Made by a program: the position numbers and the translations under genes
In this document: positions 32,619 to 46,050 of the stretch, one piece after another
How the letters are laid out: each line of letters opens with the position of its first letter
How positions within the stretch are numbered: the stretch's first letter is position 1
The notes under the pieces: generated by a model
The model's input: the letters and a program-made list of their open reading frames with translations, nothing else
Told to the model about the DNA's origin: nothing
The model's database searches: none
Origin: Kappaphycus alvarezii
Taxonomy: Eukaryota; Rhodophyta; Florideophyceae; Gigartinales; Solieriaceae
DNA length: 64,000 nt
NCBI GenBank assembly: GCA_002205965.3
Contig: NADL03000614.1
Location: 744,001 to 808,000, forward strand
Reading direction: 5' to 3'

Positions 32619-35600
32619 CGTGGCTCACATGTTATTTAAAGGGTTTAAATTTAAAAAAGGGAGCTTAACCCGCACGTTCTCGAAATTTTTCAGTACTAAG
32701 TCGTGCCTATAACAACTGGCTATTTCATACGAAAAAGTAAGGCTAAAACCAAAATAAATACTGGACCGTCGCTAATCTGTAGGATTTCACGGCAAGTTAT
32801 TGTCCGCATGTCGGCATGATATCACGCAGCGCCTTCCTCAACTACGATCGGCGTTTTATCGAATAATTTCCCGCCCCTATCCTATTCCTCACCCCCTCAC
32901 TGCGTTATCAAAATGCCAAGCACACTCCCTCTACCTTCTTATCCGCCGCCTGCCACCGCCTACTCATCTGCTACATACCTCTTAGTTCCCGAAGCCAACC
33001 TTTCCCCTGTGGTCTTGCTTCCAACTTGGGTTGCAGAGAATTCCCTAGCTTCTATATCTCAGTTTTTTTCTCCTTCTGGCGAGAGCAAAGAATCAGTTGC
33101 CGCCGTTATTTTGGAAGAGTCCGACAGAGGGAGCTAGGGTGGTGGCGGCGAACATAAAACGATAAGGTTGAAACGATTAAACTACAATCCATTTGATACT
33201 GTCGTGGTCATTTTTATGCCTACCGTTGTCGCGCGTAAAGCAGAGCAAGGTATGAAGCTGAAAGTGTTTGAAAAAGTTCGAGACTTGATTTTTCAAGAGA
33301 TTTCCTTGGTTATTTTCAAGCAACAGGCGCAGCCCAGCTCTACACCATTGCGTGCCCGCTTCAGCCTGGTCATTGACACCTTTCACAAAAGCGTTCAGAA
33401 GCACATGGCCGCTTCTCGTGTAAGTGGGACTGTTACTTGACAAGTGTAGTTGCTGGACGATCTTATTATGGAAAAATACCTTTATGTTGAGGCCATGAGG
33501 AAGGAATGAGACGAAAAGAACGAGGCGGAAAATTATTGGTTTCGGTGGTAAGAGCAATTACATCCGAGGCCTACCACCGAAAAATATAGGGGAGGAAACT
33601 GGCAGTGATGAGGAGGGAAAGGCTACTCTACGCGTGAAGAAGGTCTTGTTCAAAGATTTAGATTACAGGAATGAGGCGATGATAGAGATTGTAAAGCTTC
33701 GGCGTGAGATTGATGAGAAAAAAGATTCTTTGGAACAGAGGAGACTGTAATTAGGGATGGAGCCATCTAAGCAAAAAGATGCGCGAATGGAGAGATAGAA
33801 TGAACCGACAGATCGAAGTTTAAATTTAGAAGTACTTTTGGAGATGGAACGGGAGGAGAGCATAGAAAAGAGGACAAAGAGGACAAAATTACTTTAAATT
33901 ATGGACAAAGTGCTGAGTAAACTTACCTAATCACGGAGCGGGGATGGCTCTGAGCAGAAAAGTCCACAACCTGAGCTTGTGAGGTTTTGCGAAGCTTACT
34001 TTTCCCCGCAAAGGCCCTACGTGAGGAGCCGTTTGGAAATTCTATAAGGCCGTTCTGCAATTTTCATTTGACTAGTGACTCCTTGTAACAGCCCAAACAT
34101 TATTTTACGAGCTTTCTAGATACTCGCCCATTGAAGTGGCCTCGCAAATGAAGTACGGTAAGGTCCATCTATCTCGCTCAACGAAAACTTTGCAGTTGTG
34201 TATTATAGGCAATGGTCTATAAAGCAGAACAATCGGAGCTTGCCTAACCATTCGCGCTCGACCGAAATCATTTTGCGTACACTTCCGTTTACTGTTTGAG
34301 TTCATCATAACTCCCCTCGACACTGATACGCAACCCACTTATCGAAGTAATGAGATGAATATTTTCTGCCGTTGCGGCTAATGAGTTGAACGGTAGCTGC
34401 ATGTAAGGACTGAGCACGTAAGCACTATCGCCATATATGTAGAATTGGCGTCTTGTTATAAAAATCGATACAATTAACGATTAATCTAGTCCACTTGCTC
34501 TCGTAAACGTTCATTAATGTCCCCGAACTTCTTTTTGGCCATTTAGACAAAAGATGATATCATCTGGAGTTTACACAGTATGGTAAATCAGGCAGTGCAT
34601 CCGTTTATAGCCCGATTGTCAGCTTCGCTGCAGGCTTCTATGCACACCAGACCTGCTGATTCGAATCTTTGAGCAGTCAGTGAAGCCAACGCAAGATTCT
34701 AGAGGACTTCATATGTCCGTCAATTTAATCCTTAAAGTGAGGTAGAGCCGCCGCCACGAGCCGTAAAAGTAAAAGATTCCCTGCATCTGGGAGCTTTCAA
34801 GTGTTCACAGTTTTGCTTTCATATTTCATGCAATCAAACTAAGGGCTTCTATCCCTTCTGATAGAAATAAATTATTTTTTCAATGAAGAAATTGTCTGCT
34901 GTATGAATAAGATATGTATGGGGTGGATAAAATTTATTCACAGTGGTTGCATTCTTACTCAAAAGCTCAAATGGTTCATCATCAACAAGATGAACCGCAA
35001 AACTGCCAATAAAATAACTACGCTTCTCTCCACACAATGGAGGCCTAATCTACCTATTTTCCATAACCATTCGCGAAAAAATCCCTCTCTCCATACGTTT
35101 TTTGAGACTTACCCTATAACGTATACTTTTAAGTCATTTAGAACTCTTCTTTTAGAACATAACCTCACTCTATTCCTACAAGTTAGCAATCGTGTTTTCA
35201 TAATTGCCCTTTTCCACTTTTCACTGACTTTTATTACAATTTGATTACATCTTGACAAACCGTCCTTGTGCTAAATGTTTTAATCTCCTCTGTAAGCATA
35301 AGGATTGAAGAAATTCGTATTAAATGCAAAATTTATTTCGATCTAATTTACGACGTTGTTATCTTGTAGAAAAAATTAGATAGAGTTCAATAAATGTTGT
35401 GTAAAGATAATAAAATTGGTTATAATACTAATTTTTTATTAAAAAAATTTGAGGTGTTATGGTTTATTCTAGTCCGTACATAAAACTTTGGATAAAGTTT
35501 GGGCCTACAGTGGAAATAATAAAGAAATAATAAAGTACCCTTCTTGCACAAATAGTTTTCGGAGGCAAAATTTGGGGGCCCATGTTGTACAATGAAAATT

Positions 35601-38600
35601 AATTGTCTATCAACAAACGGTATCAGATATTTAAATTCAATTTTGAGAGCCTTCATTACCAATTTCAGCTTTTTATGCAAAAGATAATATTCAAAGAGAA
35701 TTTTAAATCCTGACATTTGCTCCAAAAATCATAAATTCCAAAAAAGTCAGATTGAAATACTTATCACACTAATGCTTGGCGTGGTTTTCAATCCGGATCT
35801 TTAATTCTGAACAGCGAAACTAGCGGTTTCCAAAATTAGTAAAAGTGCTTGTTTCTATCCAGTAAAATATTTTTGGGGTTCCTTTAAGTACACAGGAAAA
35901 AATACTCCCAAGAAAAAAAGATATTATACTTTCAAGCTTATCTTTCTGCACTTTCCCAAAAAGCAAGAATTCCGAACTCTTTTTTTTATCAAAATTTGAA
36001 GCGATAACTGGAATTTTTTGAGTAAGAACCTTAAGATTTTTCATTTTCCTTATCATGGATTTTTAGATTCAGAAAGTGGTAGGTAAGTTTTTAGACCTCT
36101 TATATTTTTAAACCCATATTTAAGGAAACTTCTTTCATATTTGAGGTTTAATAGCGGTGAACCGTAGAATTCCAGTTTTGAATGCTTAAAGCTCCTAAAA
36201 ATCTACCTAGTAGGCAGGGAATATCTCACACAAAGCAAATCAAAATTTTATTTAGATATAAGCAATAATTTAAATGCTTCCATTTGAATTCATAAAAGAT
36301 AAGTATTAGAAGCGATAGGCTATACGTTTCATTTTTTTGCAAATTCACGGGCTCTAAAAAATTGAAATCCGGGGAACTCCATGGAAAGAATTATGTCCCC
36401 AAAATATTTTATCATTAAAGCAGAGGTATGAGTATAGATAAGGTGAAATACAAAACTGATAGGTTCCAAACTTTAATGGAACTGGTTCGTAATAGATTCT
36501 ATTTTGATATTCGATCATGCCCTCTAAATTTCGCTACTCACATTTTTCTGATTATACAAGGAAAGGGACCTGTTTTTTCCGACAGTGTCTTGACTTCACT
36601 AGTATCCAAAAATTGTGGTACTGCCTTTTTTCTTAAATTATACGAGAAAATTCTTGATACGGGATTTAAATTGTGAGAATTGTACCAATGGCGTTCTTCA
36701 AGAAAAATTTGAAAAAACTGTTGCTTTACCAGGAATCAAAACATTAAGTTGCCTCCTCCACAGGATTTTCATGAAGTTTAGAGCTTCTATAAAAATAGCG
36801 TAAGAATAACAGAGGTTGGGAAACAGGCATCATCTGATGAAAACGGAAGTATCTTCGAACAAAACTACGAATCTATGTGGATCAAGTATCATTTCAGTGA
36901 TGATTGTATGAAAATATTTTTGAAAGAATGACACGAATTATTTCAACATAAATTTAGATATATCTACTTGATTCATATTTTCATTTTCGAAACGTGCAAT
37001 TGGACATAAATTTGCACTACAAAAGCTATTAATATGATATGAAAGGCTTAAAATATTCTGCTGAATAAAATTAAGATAGACATTTGGGAAGGTTTTGGGC
37101 CAGGGATTGTTCCTCATGGAAGATAAAAAAAGATATGTATTTGACTCAGATGTTGGGCTGGACTGTTGGATTGATTTGCTGCTTTGTCTGAAGAATTAGG
37201 CTGACTATCGTTGGCTTACATCAAAAGTAACCCTCCGGGAGTTACAGAAAGCGACTTGTCACTGAGACATCAACTTTCAGTCCAAGTTCAGTGCTAAAAT
37301 TATGAGCGAACCTAAATTATATACTATAGCTAACCGTTATTATGCTTATTTAGATATTATGGAACTGTTCAAAGACCACTATATTACTTCGAAGTATTGT
37401 ACTATTTACAATACTCCAGTTGAAGGGTGTTTTAATTGGTAGAAAAATGACTGTACAATATTGAGAACGCAAAAATGGATTCGGGAAATTTCTAGAAGCT
37501 ACCCCGACAGCATTGAATGGATAAGCAGTAGCTATAAAATCGACTAAAGTTTCAAAGAAGAAAAAATGTCAATGTACTATCTTTTTTTGCATACACATGT
37601 CCATATCATTGCTCAAACTACGTAGAAACTCGCCTTAGCTCAAGTAAAGAGGTTAAAACTTCCAAATTTCTCTAAAGGGGATTAATGGCTGCGGAAAAGC
37701 AGATTCTACAAAACAAAAGTCCTATATTTCTTACATAAAATCGCGAAATGTTTTTTAATATCATTTTGCAGCCCCTGAGAGAGCTCAGATGGATCTGTAG
37801 CGCAGCCTGCACTAGAATAGAATTAATGCATCGGTTATATGATTAATGTGGATTCCATGCGACGTATGTGAATTTTTCTCTCCCTAATAGTAAATTATTC
37901 AAATCATTATGGCAGATGATAAAATGTAGATGGGAAAGACAGGTATGTGGTCCAATGATGTACACAATATATGCAAAACACTCTGCGAAACCAACTTTAA
38001 ATTTTAATCTGGAACCATTTAGCTTACGGTAAATGACTTTTCTCGATTCATTTATAACCAAATTAGTAATATAAAGAGACTCTTGATGCAGCGACATTGT
38101 ATGTTCCTCCAGCCACCTAGACCACCAAATCCTGATCAGTTTATTTATCTTTATGATTTGAAAACATTGAAAATGCTCCATTACGTTTTACAGCAATACC
38201 AAATATAGGTCCCGTAACGAACTAGTACCATTTATGAAAGATTTACTAACCCTCGTTAACGAACCTTTCAACTTTTGAATGATATTTATACACTTTAAGA
38301 TAATTTTTTTTTGCAACGAAAACTGTAGTAATAACGAGGTACACATTTAGGTTTACAGCACAATTTTATTCACCATACAGCGAAAAAATATTGCATTTTC
38401 TCTTGAATTTTCTCCAAACTCTGTTTGCTAAAATTTCTGGGGTATTCTTCAATGATCCATCACAAAGGAATGATCATCTGATAACGAAACGAAGCAGCAA
38501 AAATTGGAGTTTAACCAAGAAATTACAGAACAATTAGTTCCAAATTTAAATAAGTGTATTTTTTATTAAGATCTTAGCGCTCAGAAAAACATAATTTTAG

Positions 38601-41140
38601 CTTTAAAGCGATCACGACGTTTTCCATGTTGATTTCTCATCCCTATTAATCGCAATTATTATAATTACTCCTTTGCAAGAATTTATCTTAGGTCATCATT
38701 TGTAAATGTTCGCAGAAAACGCACAGGGAACGAGCAGTATGTGACCTTCGCTAATTTTTCCTTCGCTTTCCACATTGTTCCATCAAGAGTGTGAAAATAG
38801 TAAGGAGGAACTGACGGACAAGAAGTTACTTATTTGTGTCACAAAACATGCCGTCTAACGGTGCAATTTGTAAGAATAACACCAATCCACTCTTTTATTT
38901 ATGTCGCGTTTCAAACCTCCTATTCATACCACAAATGGCTAAACATGCGATAAGAAGTTAACGAAGAACTCGGAAGTAGTCGCAAATTTTTCAACTTCCA
39001 ATTAAAAGCAAGAAGAATCCGGCAATGAGGAAACGATGTTTGCTTATTCTCATTAAGACCGAAAGTAAGTCCATGAACTCCATGAATATCTGGCATGTTA
39101 CAACAAAGTGAGACAGGAGTACATCAGGGATCAAACAAACAGTACTTCTTACTGTTAAGCTTTTGAACAGCCTCTCATTCTACTTTATGTGAACGCGGTA
39201 CTTGTAGTAGCTTACGTAAACTTTTTTACTCCTCTCTCGTTGCAGCGATAGTCATAATTTATCACTTCTGGGTAATGTTTGAAGACTTCATGATGAAATC
39301 GCGGAGTTTGTTCTCGTTTGTTGACATTCGAATGGGTACGTGTTTTCAATATAATTGCTCTAAATCGTACCCTATCATGATTGGAGAGCCGAAACATCCA
39401 GTAAATTCAAATATCTCAGAGCCTAATATTGATTGGACGACGTGTTTCGATTGGCAGCTTTCAAAACAGAAATGTATACCTTGTTATCAACGTCTCATTG
39501 CATTATAATATATCCGATTTGTGATAATGATTCATCGCTTGTTCCGATGGGAACGTCTGTATTAATAGATAAATATAAAGAACTTTCTTATAATTTAGGA
39601 TATTGAAGTACGTTGTGCACCTTGTTCAACGTTTTAGCGCTTCAATCATAATTCTTTTTTGATTAATTACCAAGTATTCCTTCGGTATGTTGTGCGGCAT
39701 TATTAACAAGACACTTTACATCTGGACGCGAGCGAATAGCCCAGAACACCGTATCAAGTGTGTTCCTGAAATCCTGAAAAGATGCTTCACTACCGAAGAG
39801 TGATAAACGTCCAATATATAGCTGTTGATATATTCAAATAGATCCAGAGTCACCTCTCCGTATAAGCAGCCAAAAAATCATATCGTTCCACGCGGTGGGC
39901 TCAGATTCGAACTTGATATTTACTTTCTCTGCCAAGGACCCAAATTTAATCTTTAGCGCTAAATAGTAGTCTACCTATATCATATGTATTCTTTAATTTT
40001 CCTTTTTTCCTTTTTTGTTTCAGATGGGTCTCCTTCAATTGAATCGAGGCCCAGTTTACATTTTAACTACTTTTGAATGATTCTGCTCCAATATTCACCA
40101 TTACTGAATAGTCCATAACCTGTACGTCTAAGTCTGAATGGTTGACTTATTAATGAGCCAAAGTACAGTGGATTTTTATTCCAAAGCTGTAAAACTTTTC
40201 GCGCTTGAATTTGCTCTGACGGTATGCGTGCGAGATATTTCTGCTTAATTTATTCTGTATTCCCTAATAATCGCGACTGAAACTATAATTATGTTTTTTT
40301 ATTACGACGAGTTTTGCATGGCCGTCAATAGCATTCAAAGTTGACCTTGCCAAAGATCCCATATTCAAGGAGGCTACTTAGTTCGATGTTACCTCTCCTA
40401 CTGTTCCTAATACAATATTCTGAGGACCTGAGGCGGTTTCCGTTTCTCTCTTTGTGATACAATTCGCTCGTTGAAAAAATTTATGAAAAATTGCTGTTGG
40501 TTAGACTATCATTGTAGCTTTGGATTTTATAGACGTTTTTTTTGAATCTGAATAACTTCTGACGTGAAACTTTGCCCCAAGAGGCGCCCCAATGACACAC
40601 AACGTTCACCAGGGCTTCCCAAAAGTTCTGATAACAGCGTCAAACTGAGCAACGAGATACGAGTAAACGAATTGTTAAGTTTCCATGGTACACAAAAAGG
40701 TTTCTGAACGGTACTTTACAAATTCATACAGCATCCATACCGCCGAGCACACACCACAAATAGGTACAGCTCTTCGTGGTCCAGGACCAATACTTGTGTC
40801 GGCATCCACTACTAATAACAGATGCCTAGAATGCAGTAGAGCACCACAGCAGCACGCATGTTCGCCAAAAGGAGGGTTCCAAGGGAAGGATAGAAAAAGG
40901 TTCCGTTTAGTGGGCGAGCGGGTAACCTTGAAGGAGATAAAAGATTAACTTAGTGTAGTTCAATACACGGGGAAACATTTACAAATGTATCAAAAAGAAG
41001 TGTCTAACGCAATGAGTGGGAAACAGGTCGTGGACCGCGCAACCACATGGCGTCCGAAAGACCCTCTTTCTCTTTAAGCCCTGTGACGAGGAGTAGCTCG
41101 GTGTCATTAGAAACGTGTGGTAGAGAATTCATAAGCTAGA

Positions 41141-41605
41141 AAACACTTAAAGTGTACTATAAGGATGTGGTGCAAAAGGCAAGAGCTGTGGTGACGGTCC
41201 GGAGGACTGAGGTAAAGCGGCGGGGCCGGGGGCAAACGAGCGAAGTGGCAGAAGCCGACGGCGCAGCGGCGGGTGAGGCTCTGCTAGGGGATTCGATCCT
41301 CCCTCAGGGGACGGCGGTAAGCCTGCGGGGTTTCGATACACTTCCTCGAGGGGGAACGGCCACAAGGCCCAAAGGCAAACAACAAGGTGCGCAACACGCG
41401 CAATGGAAAGCGGAAAAGGGGTGAAGCCTCGGGGGTGATCAAGTCAAGAGTCTACAAAGCGGTGACCAAAGGGGATAAACAGGAAATAGCCAGCAACGCG
41501 GGAGCCGCCTTCAATTTGGTAACGGTGGGGCGCCAGGGTGAGAGCGCGGTTCATATCCAAACCTTTGGTAGCTGTTTACTTTGGGCGCTACTAGTTGCCC
41601 GTTAA
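41141..41605 (+). other. GC-rich islet after the AT-rich desert
   Basis: About 460 bp of sharply higher GC than its surroundings, open in overlapping plus-strand frames (RRRGRGQTSEVAEADGAAAG; GKRKRGEASGVIKSRVYKAV) and also on the minus strand. No family recognised. The abrupt edges suggest an inserted fragment. Confidence 0.3.
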
Positions 41606-42658
41606 TAAATAACAAGTTAGTAGTTAGGCTTCTCTAAAGTTAGGACACGTGTCGACTAGTTAGCTATTGTACACTCAATAAATATCAGGGCCGTTTGTCG
41701 GTCAGTGGCACGCCCCTCTGGGTCTATGGCCCAGTAGATGCTTGTCTTTTCAGGACAGTAAGAATTAGTCGTCTTACAGTGATCGAATTTGGATCTCAAA
41801 ATGGATCATCGATCCTATGCAATAGACCCGGAGGGTCATTGCACTACACTTAGAGGTTTTTACGGCTTTGAGACCTGTTATTTGCTATCTGAAGGGCTAG
41901 ATGGGAGTGCTTCACTGAATAGGGATGCAGGGCGACTATTTGCCGAAGATTCGGGGGGATTTTTCTGTGTATTAGAGTGTCTATAAGGATGTTTGACTAT
42001 TCGCTTCTACCAAAATTTTCCTGTTTGTCGTTATCCCAGTGGTAGATTCCGAAAAATGAAATTAATACCGTGCAGCACAGATTTTCGGTCTTTTTCAGTG
42101 TTTCCGTACAGTTCTATCACATTCCGTCATCTGCTACTGGGATAACACAAAACGGGAAACTTGCCCAAAAGAAGTTTGACATTTGAATCTTTCCGGTCAC
42201 AAGGAGCAGCTCGGCTTGTGCTGCCTAACAGTTTCCAGTTTTCCATTATCCCTGTGTAAAATTCCGGAATGCGATAGGAGCGGGGTAGAACAATGAAGTC
42301 TGGTTTTGACGCACTAAAGGAAGTTCCGACGCCTCGGGGTATGTGAGCTTCTTACTCAGTATTTTTCTTTTTGTTATATCTTTTCCGTAGCTCATTGTAA
42401 AAGTAGCCAACGCGGTTTGCTCTTACACAGTACTGTAAGTTTTCGGAAACACGGTATGATGCGCCGTAATTTTGAGTTTTTAGATGCAACAATAAATTAA
42501 AAGAATTGGCACTTCTAAATGGCTTCGCGGAAGTGCAGTTTTGTGATACGTAGCGGAACCTAGCACTTATCATAAATTGTGAGTAATTAGATCCTTCACA
42601 GTTCTAGCAAAATGTGTTGTACATGTGAGTTGCATGCGTGCACCTCCCGATCCTGGCA
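41606..42658. other. Intergenic, no recognisable gene
   Basis: Contains a 65-codon frame at 41789-41986 (+) without motifs and an ACAGTACTGT palindrome at 42427-42436. Nothing else assignable. Confidence 0.35.
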
Positions 42659-42674
42659 GATACTGTACAGTATC
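42659..42674. promoter_or_regulatory. Perfect 16-bp palindrome GATACTGTACAGTATC
   Basis: Fully self-complementary and containing TACTGTACAGTA, the cleanest form of the element seen upstream of genes here. It lies 37 bp before repeat H1 copy 1. Confidence 0.45.
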
Positions 42675-42710
42675 GTATTTCCCTAGTCATGTGGGGTTAG
42701 GAATTAGGTA

Positions 42711-42805
42711 CAGTGTCGTGTGTGCACAAAGAGGGAAAAAGGGAGAAAAGTTCCGCCTGGCCCCTCCTGAGAAAAAATAAAAAAGTCTTCACAAGCATTG
42801 CAAGG
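42711..42805 (+). repeat. Dispersed repeat H1, copy 1
   Basis: GTGTCGTGTGTGCACA, then an A/G-rich stretch, TTCCGCCTGGCCC, AAAAAATAAA and AAGCATTGCA. The same order and near-identical sequence, with small gaps, occurs at 49507-49592 in the same orientation. Confidence 0.65.
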
Positions 42806-43525
42806 TAATGAATTCAAGGCTCTGCAATGACGGACTCCAGCCCCCACCTCTACTTCGATGTATCTCTCTCTTGTGACATTTCCCGCTTCGTTGTCGTGTT
42901 TGAAAACTTTGTCATAGGAGAGATAGACAGCTAAAAGTCCCTCCGTGTTCTTTGCCATCAGGAGAGGACTGATTTCGACTTCTACTACGAGTCGTTTGCG
43001 CAGGAAAGTTCCCACACTGAAGACAACGATAAGTAATAGATCATCAAGAAGAAGCTCTTCGCTGGGTTCGCGAGGACGGCGAAGGCGGAGGGGAGATTCC
43101 ACGATGCTTTAGCTGCAGTACTTGACGCTAGAGATATAGGAGCGTCTCTAGCACTAATGAATGCCCCTTACATGAGAGTAGGCTTCCGCGAGACTGCTTC
43201 ACTCTGTTTGCTGCGCAAATGGGTGGCGGAACACCCTTAGTTGGCTCAGTTCGTCATGTACCGGGCGTCGTCGAACTACAAGGGAATTTTGAGTGCAATT
43301 CAATAGTTTCATTTCATAAAAAAAGGAACAATTCACTGACAAGTAGGCAGCTCGAGCGCCTTTGGTCGCCCGGAGAAAGGATCTGCAGAGAATTGATACG
43401 CGCGCTGTCAAGCTACACAGTTGGAGGACAAGGTTGATCAGTAAGTCGGAAAGTCTGCGGAGTTGTCCCTTTTCGTGAAGAAGCAGTGTGAGAAGTCAGG
43501 ACCTGCCGGTTGATGAGGACCATAG
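42806..43525. other. Intergenic between repeat H1 and Gypsy fossil
   Basis: The minus strand is open for 132 codons across 42704-43102 (VEVEISPLLMAKNTEGLLAV...), with repeat H1 forming its end, and could be a decayed gene; I recognise no family. No other feature seen. Confidence 0.3.
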
Positions 43526-46050
43526 TTGCCGTTTCTGAGAGAGGAGGGGCACATTGCTACTCAACGCCCTCAAACCCCCTACCTGGAGCCAGCCCCGGTC
43601 CCGTTGGTGCAGTCTTTTGATCTGTCGGAAAATTATCTGATCCACCCGAAGATTTGTCGAATGCCGCAGAGGTACAGCGCCGCTGTGAAAGAAAAGATTG
43701 TTAAGTTATAAATGGCTGGGCTTACTACATCTTCAAGTTATACGTGGTCCTTCCCAGTGGTTATAGTAACGAAGAAGGACGGGATGCCTTGGTTTCGCGT
43801 TGACTACCATCAGTTGAACAGAATGATAAAGACGGACTGTTTGCCATTTCTGAAGATTGAATGGCTTTTCGAAGAGCTCTCAGGTGCCAATTTTCATTTC
43901 GCTAGACCGTTGCACCGGTTACTGGCTGGTAACTGTGGCCAAGTATTATAACGAGAAAGCTATTTTTTTTTCGATATGGAACGCATAAGTTCGAGGTGAT
44001 TCTGTCGGGCTAGTGAACGCACCGGCGAAGTTCCAGCGTATAAAGGAAGATGTTCTACGCAGGCTGCCGTTTGCTATGATTCATGTGAACGACTTCATAA
44101 TATTCTAAAAGACGATGGAAGAACACAGGGAACTCTGCCAGCATGCGCTCGAATGGATTAAATAGGTAATACTGAAGCCAAATGTGACTATATTTAGCTT
44201 CGGCCATTAATAATTCAAGCCTCATAGTCACTTTCTCAATAAACCAGGCGTTGACGGCGACACCTACAAGATCAAGGGAATTGCGGAAGCTCCTTCGCTG
44301 TCGAATATGACGGAGTTGAGGAGTTATATCTGGCTGAAAAGCTACTACTGGCGATTAATAAGGAATTTAGCCGATGCATCGGCAATACTGCACGCTGCAA
44401 CCTCCTTGAGAAGGCCTTTGAGTGGACACTGGAGATGCAAAAGACTTTTTAGTATTTGAAAGAGAAGCTAACGAAGACTCCCGTACTCGCGTTTTCGTGC
44501 TTCGACTCCCCTTTCGTGCTGGAAACGGATTCTTCTTCTGCTGCTCTAGGAGTGGTTATCTCGCATAAAAGAGATAATGAAAAGTGCACCCGGTGCAATT
44601 CGCATTTCGGAAGATGTCGGACCAGGAGCGCCGCTACTCTATGAGTGAACGGGAGGCACTCTCTATGTTTTTCGTTTTCAAGAAGTTCCGCGTTTATCTG
44701 TTGTTTGACAAGAAGTTCGTGGTATAGATGGATAAACAGGCCATGCTAACGGCATTTAAGAAAAATTATATCTACTGGGGGCTGGGTAGATGGATGGACC
44801 TGATGGCCGATTACGATGTAGAGGTAAGGTATCTGCCGGGTGCGGTCAATGGGGCGACTGATTATATTTCGCACAGGCCCATATACCACTGGCCAGAAGC
44901 ATAGAAAGGACGAGGAAATGAGGTTCATAGAGGTATAAGTTGCCACTGAATGCTGGGTCGATCCAGAACTCGCGGTGTTGAAACTGCAGCTACTGGATGT
45001 GACAATGTTCTTGGTAGGATAAATGGTTAGAGAAACGAGCACAAATAAGAAGACCACGATAAGGAGGAACGCGAAGAAGTTCATGCGCTAGAACGATATG
45101 TTTTTATGGCGGGCGAAGGATGAACTACGTGTCGTGTCATCGCTAGGGCAGCATGTTGAGATACTAGACACATTTCACGAAGTTATAGGCTAGTGGAACG
45201 TTTTCGTAAGGGTAAATTTTATCGGGAATCGCTTTGGTGGCCGCGAATGTAGCGAGATATCACGGAATACGTCGCAGAATGCGACAGCTGTCTACAAGCA
45301 CGTATGCTTCCAATGTATCAAAAAAAACCTTAGAGCTCCGGTAATCGAACTGTTCGAGACGTTTTAGATTAACTTTTCAGGGCTTTTTAAGCCTTCGAAG
45401 ACCGGAAAATGTTCGCGTTAATTGAGGTGGAGCACATGACCGGTTGTCCGATTACATGGGCAACGTCGAATTTCTCCTCCGATATTGTAATGAATTTTAT
45501 CAAGGATGAGAATATATTGCCTCTTGGACCGTCCAAGAGGGCCAAGGATCTCCGAAGAGTATTGTGTCGGACAAAGCTACATCATTTCTAGCCGGTTCGG
45601 TCCAAATTTTTATGTGCAAAGACGGAGAAGAGTTGAAAAATGTTCTTCTCTATTCTCCAATGGTTAATGGGAGAGCGGAAATGATGTTGAGTACGACAAA
45701 ACACGCAGTAAAGATTTATTTGGTTCAGAACGGCGGAGACCAGGAGGAGGCACTTCCGACTGTTATATAGGTACCAAAAACGCTACCATGGGGCTAGCCC
45801 GTCTCCCATTCGGCTGCTGTACGACATAAACTCAAGGATGTTGTTCAGCGATGGAGTAGCTCTATCGGACGAAGCGAGCCTAACCAATAGGGCCGTGTAG
45901 ATCCTTTTTGAGTTGCGTTTATGCGTCGCTGTGGTGGAAAGGTCTAGGATTCTACCGGAACTAAAGGGCGGGTTGAATGAATTTGCATTAAGGAACTAGG
46001 TGCTGTTCTCCCATGGAAAAGCGTTCAATAAGGCTCGGAAATGGCCAGCG
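43526..46050 (+). mobile_element. Older Ty3/Gypsy-type pol fossil
   Basis: Plus-strand polymerase remains in order: reverse transcriptase start (TWSFPVVIVTKKDG, FRVDYHQLNRMIKTD, near 43.75-43.9 kb), RNase H (FVLETDSSSAALGVVIS, near 44.5 kb), a tether region (about 44.8 kb) and integrase-like sequence (near 45.2-45.7 kb). The family is Ty3/Gypsy, a different and much older lineage than the 19.9-25.2 kb element. Heavily broken, more than ten interruptions, and no LTRs recognised in the window. Confidence 0.75.

Larger units (their letters stand above)
29740..41140. other. AT-rich gene desert of about 11 kb
   Basis: Visibly AT-rich compared with both gene islands, with no frame longer than about 125 codons and none with recognisable motifs. 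It contains a TACTGTA-TTAG-TACAGTA inverted pair at 32091-32108 and one copy of a repeat also found near 49.75 kb. A few short frames (36.4-36.8 kb, 37.8-38.2 kb) look coding-like but are unassigned. Probably heavily mutated old insertions. Confidence 0.5.

Noticed and set aside
34640-34700. TTCGAATC stretch resembling a tRNA T-loop
   Set aside because: No matching acceptor, D and anticodon arms around it; no tRNA genes were found by eye in the window.
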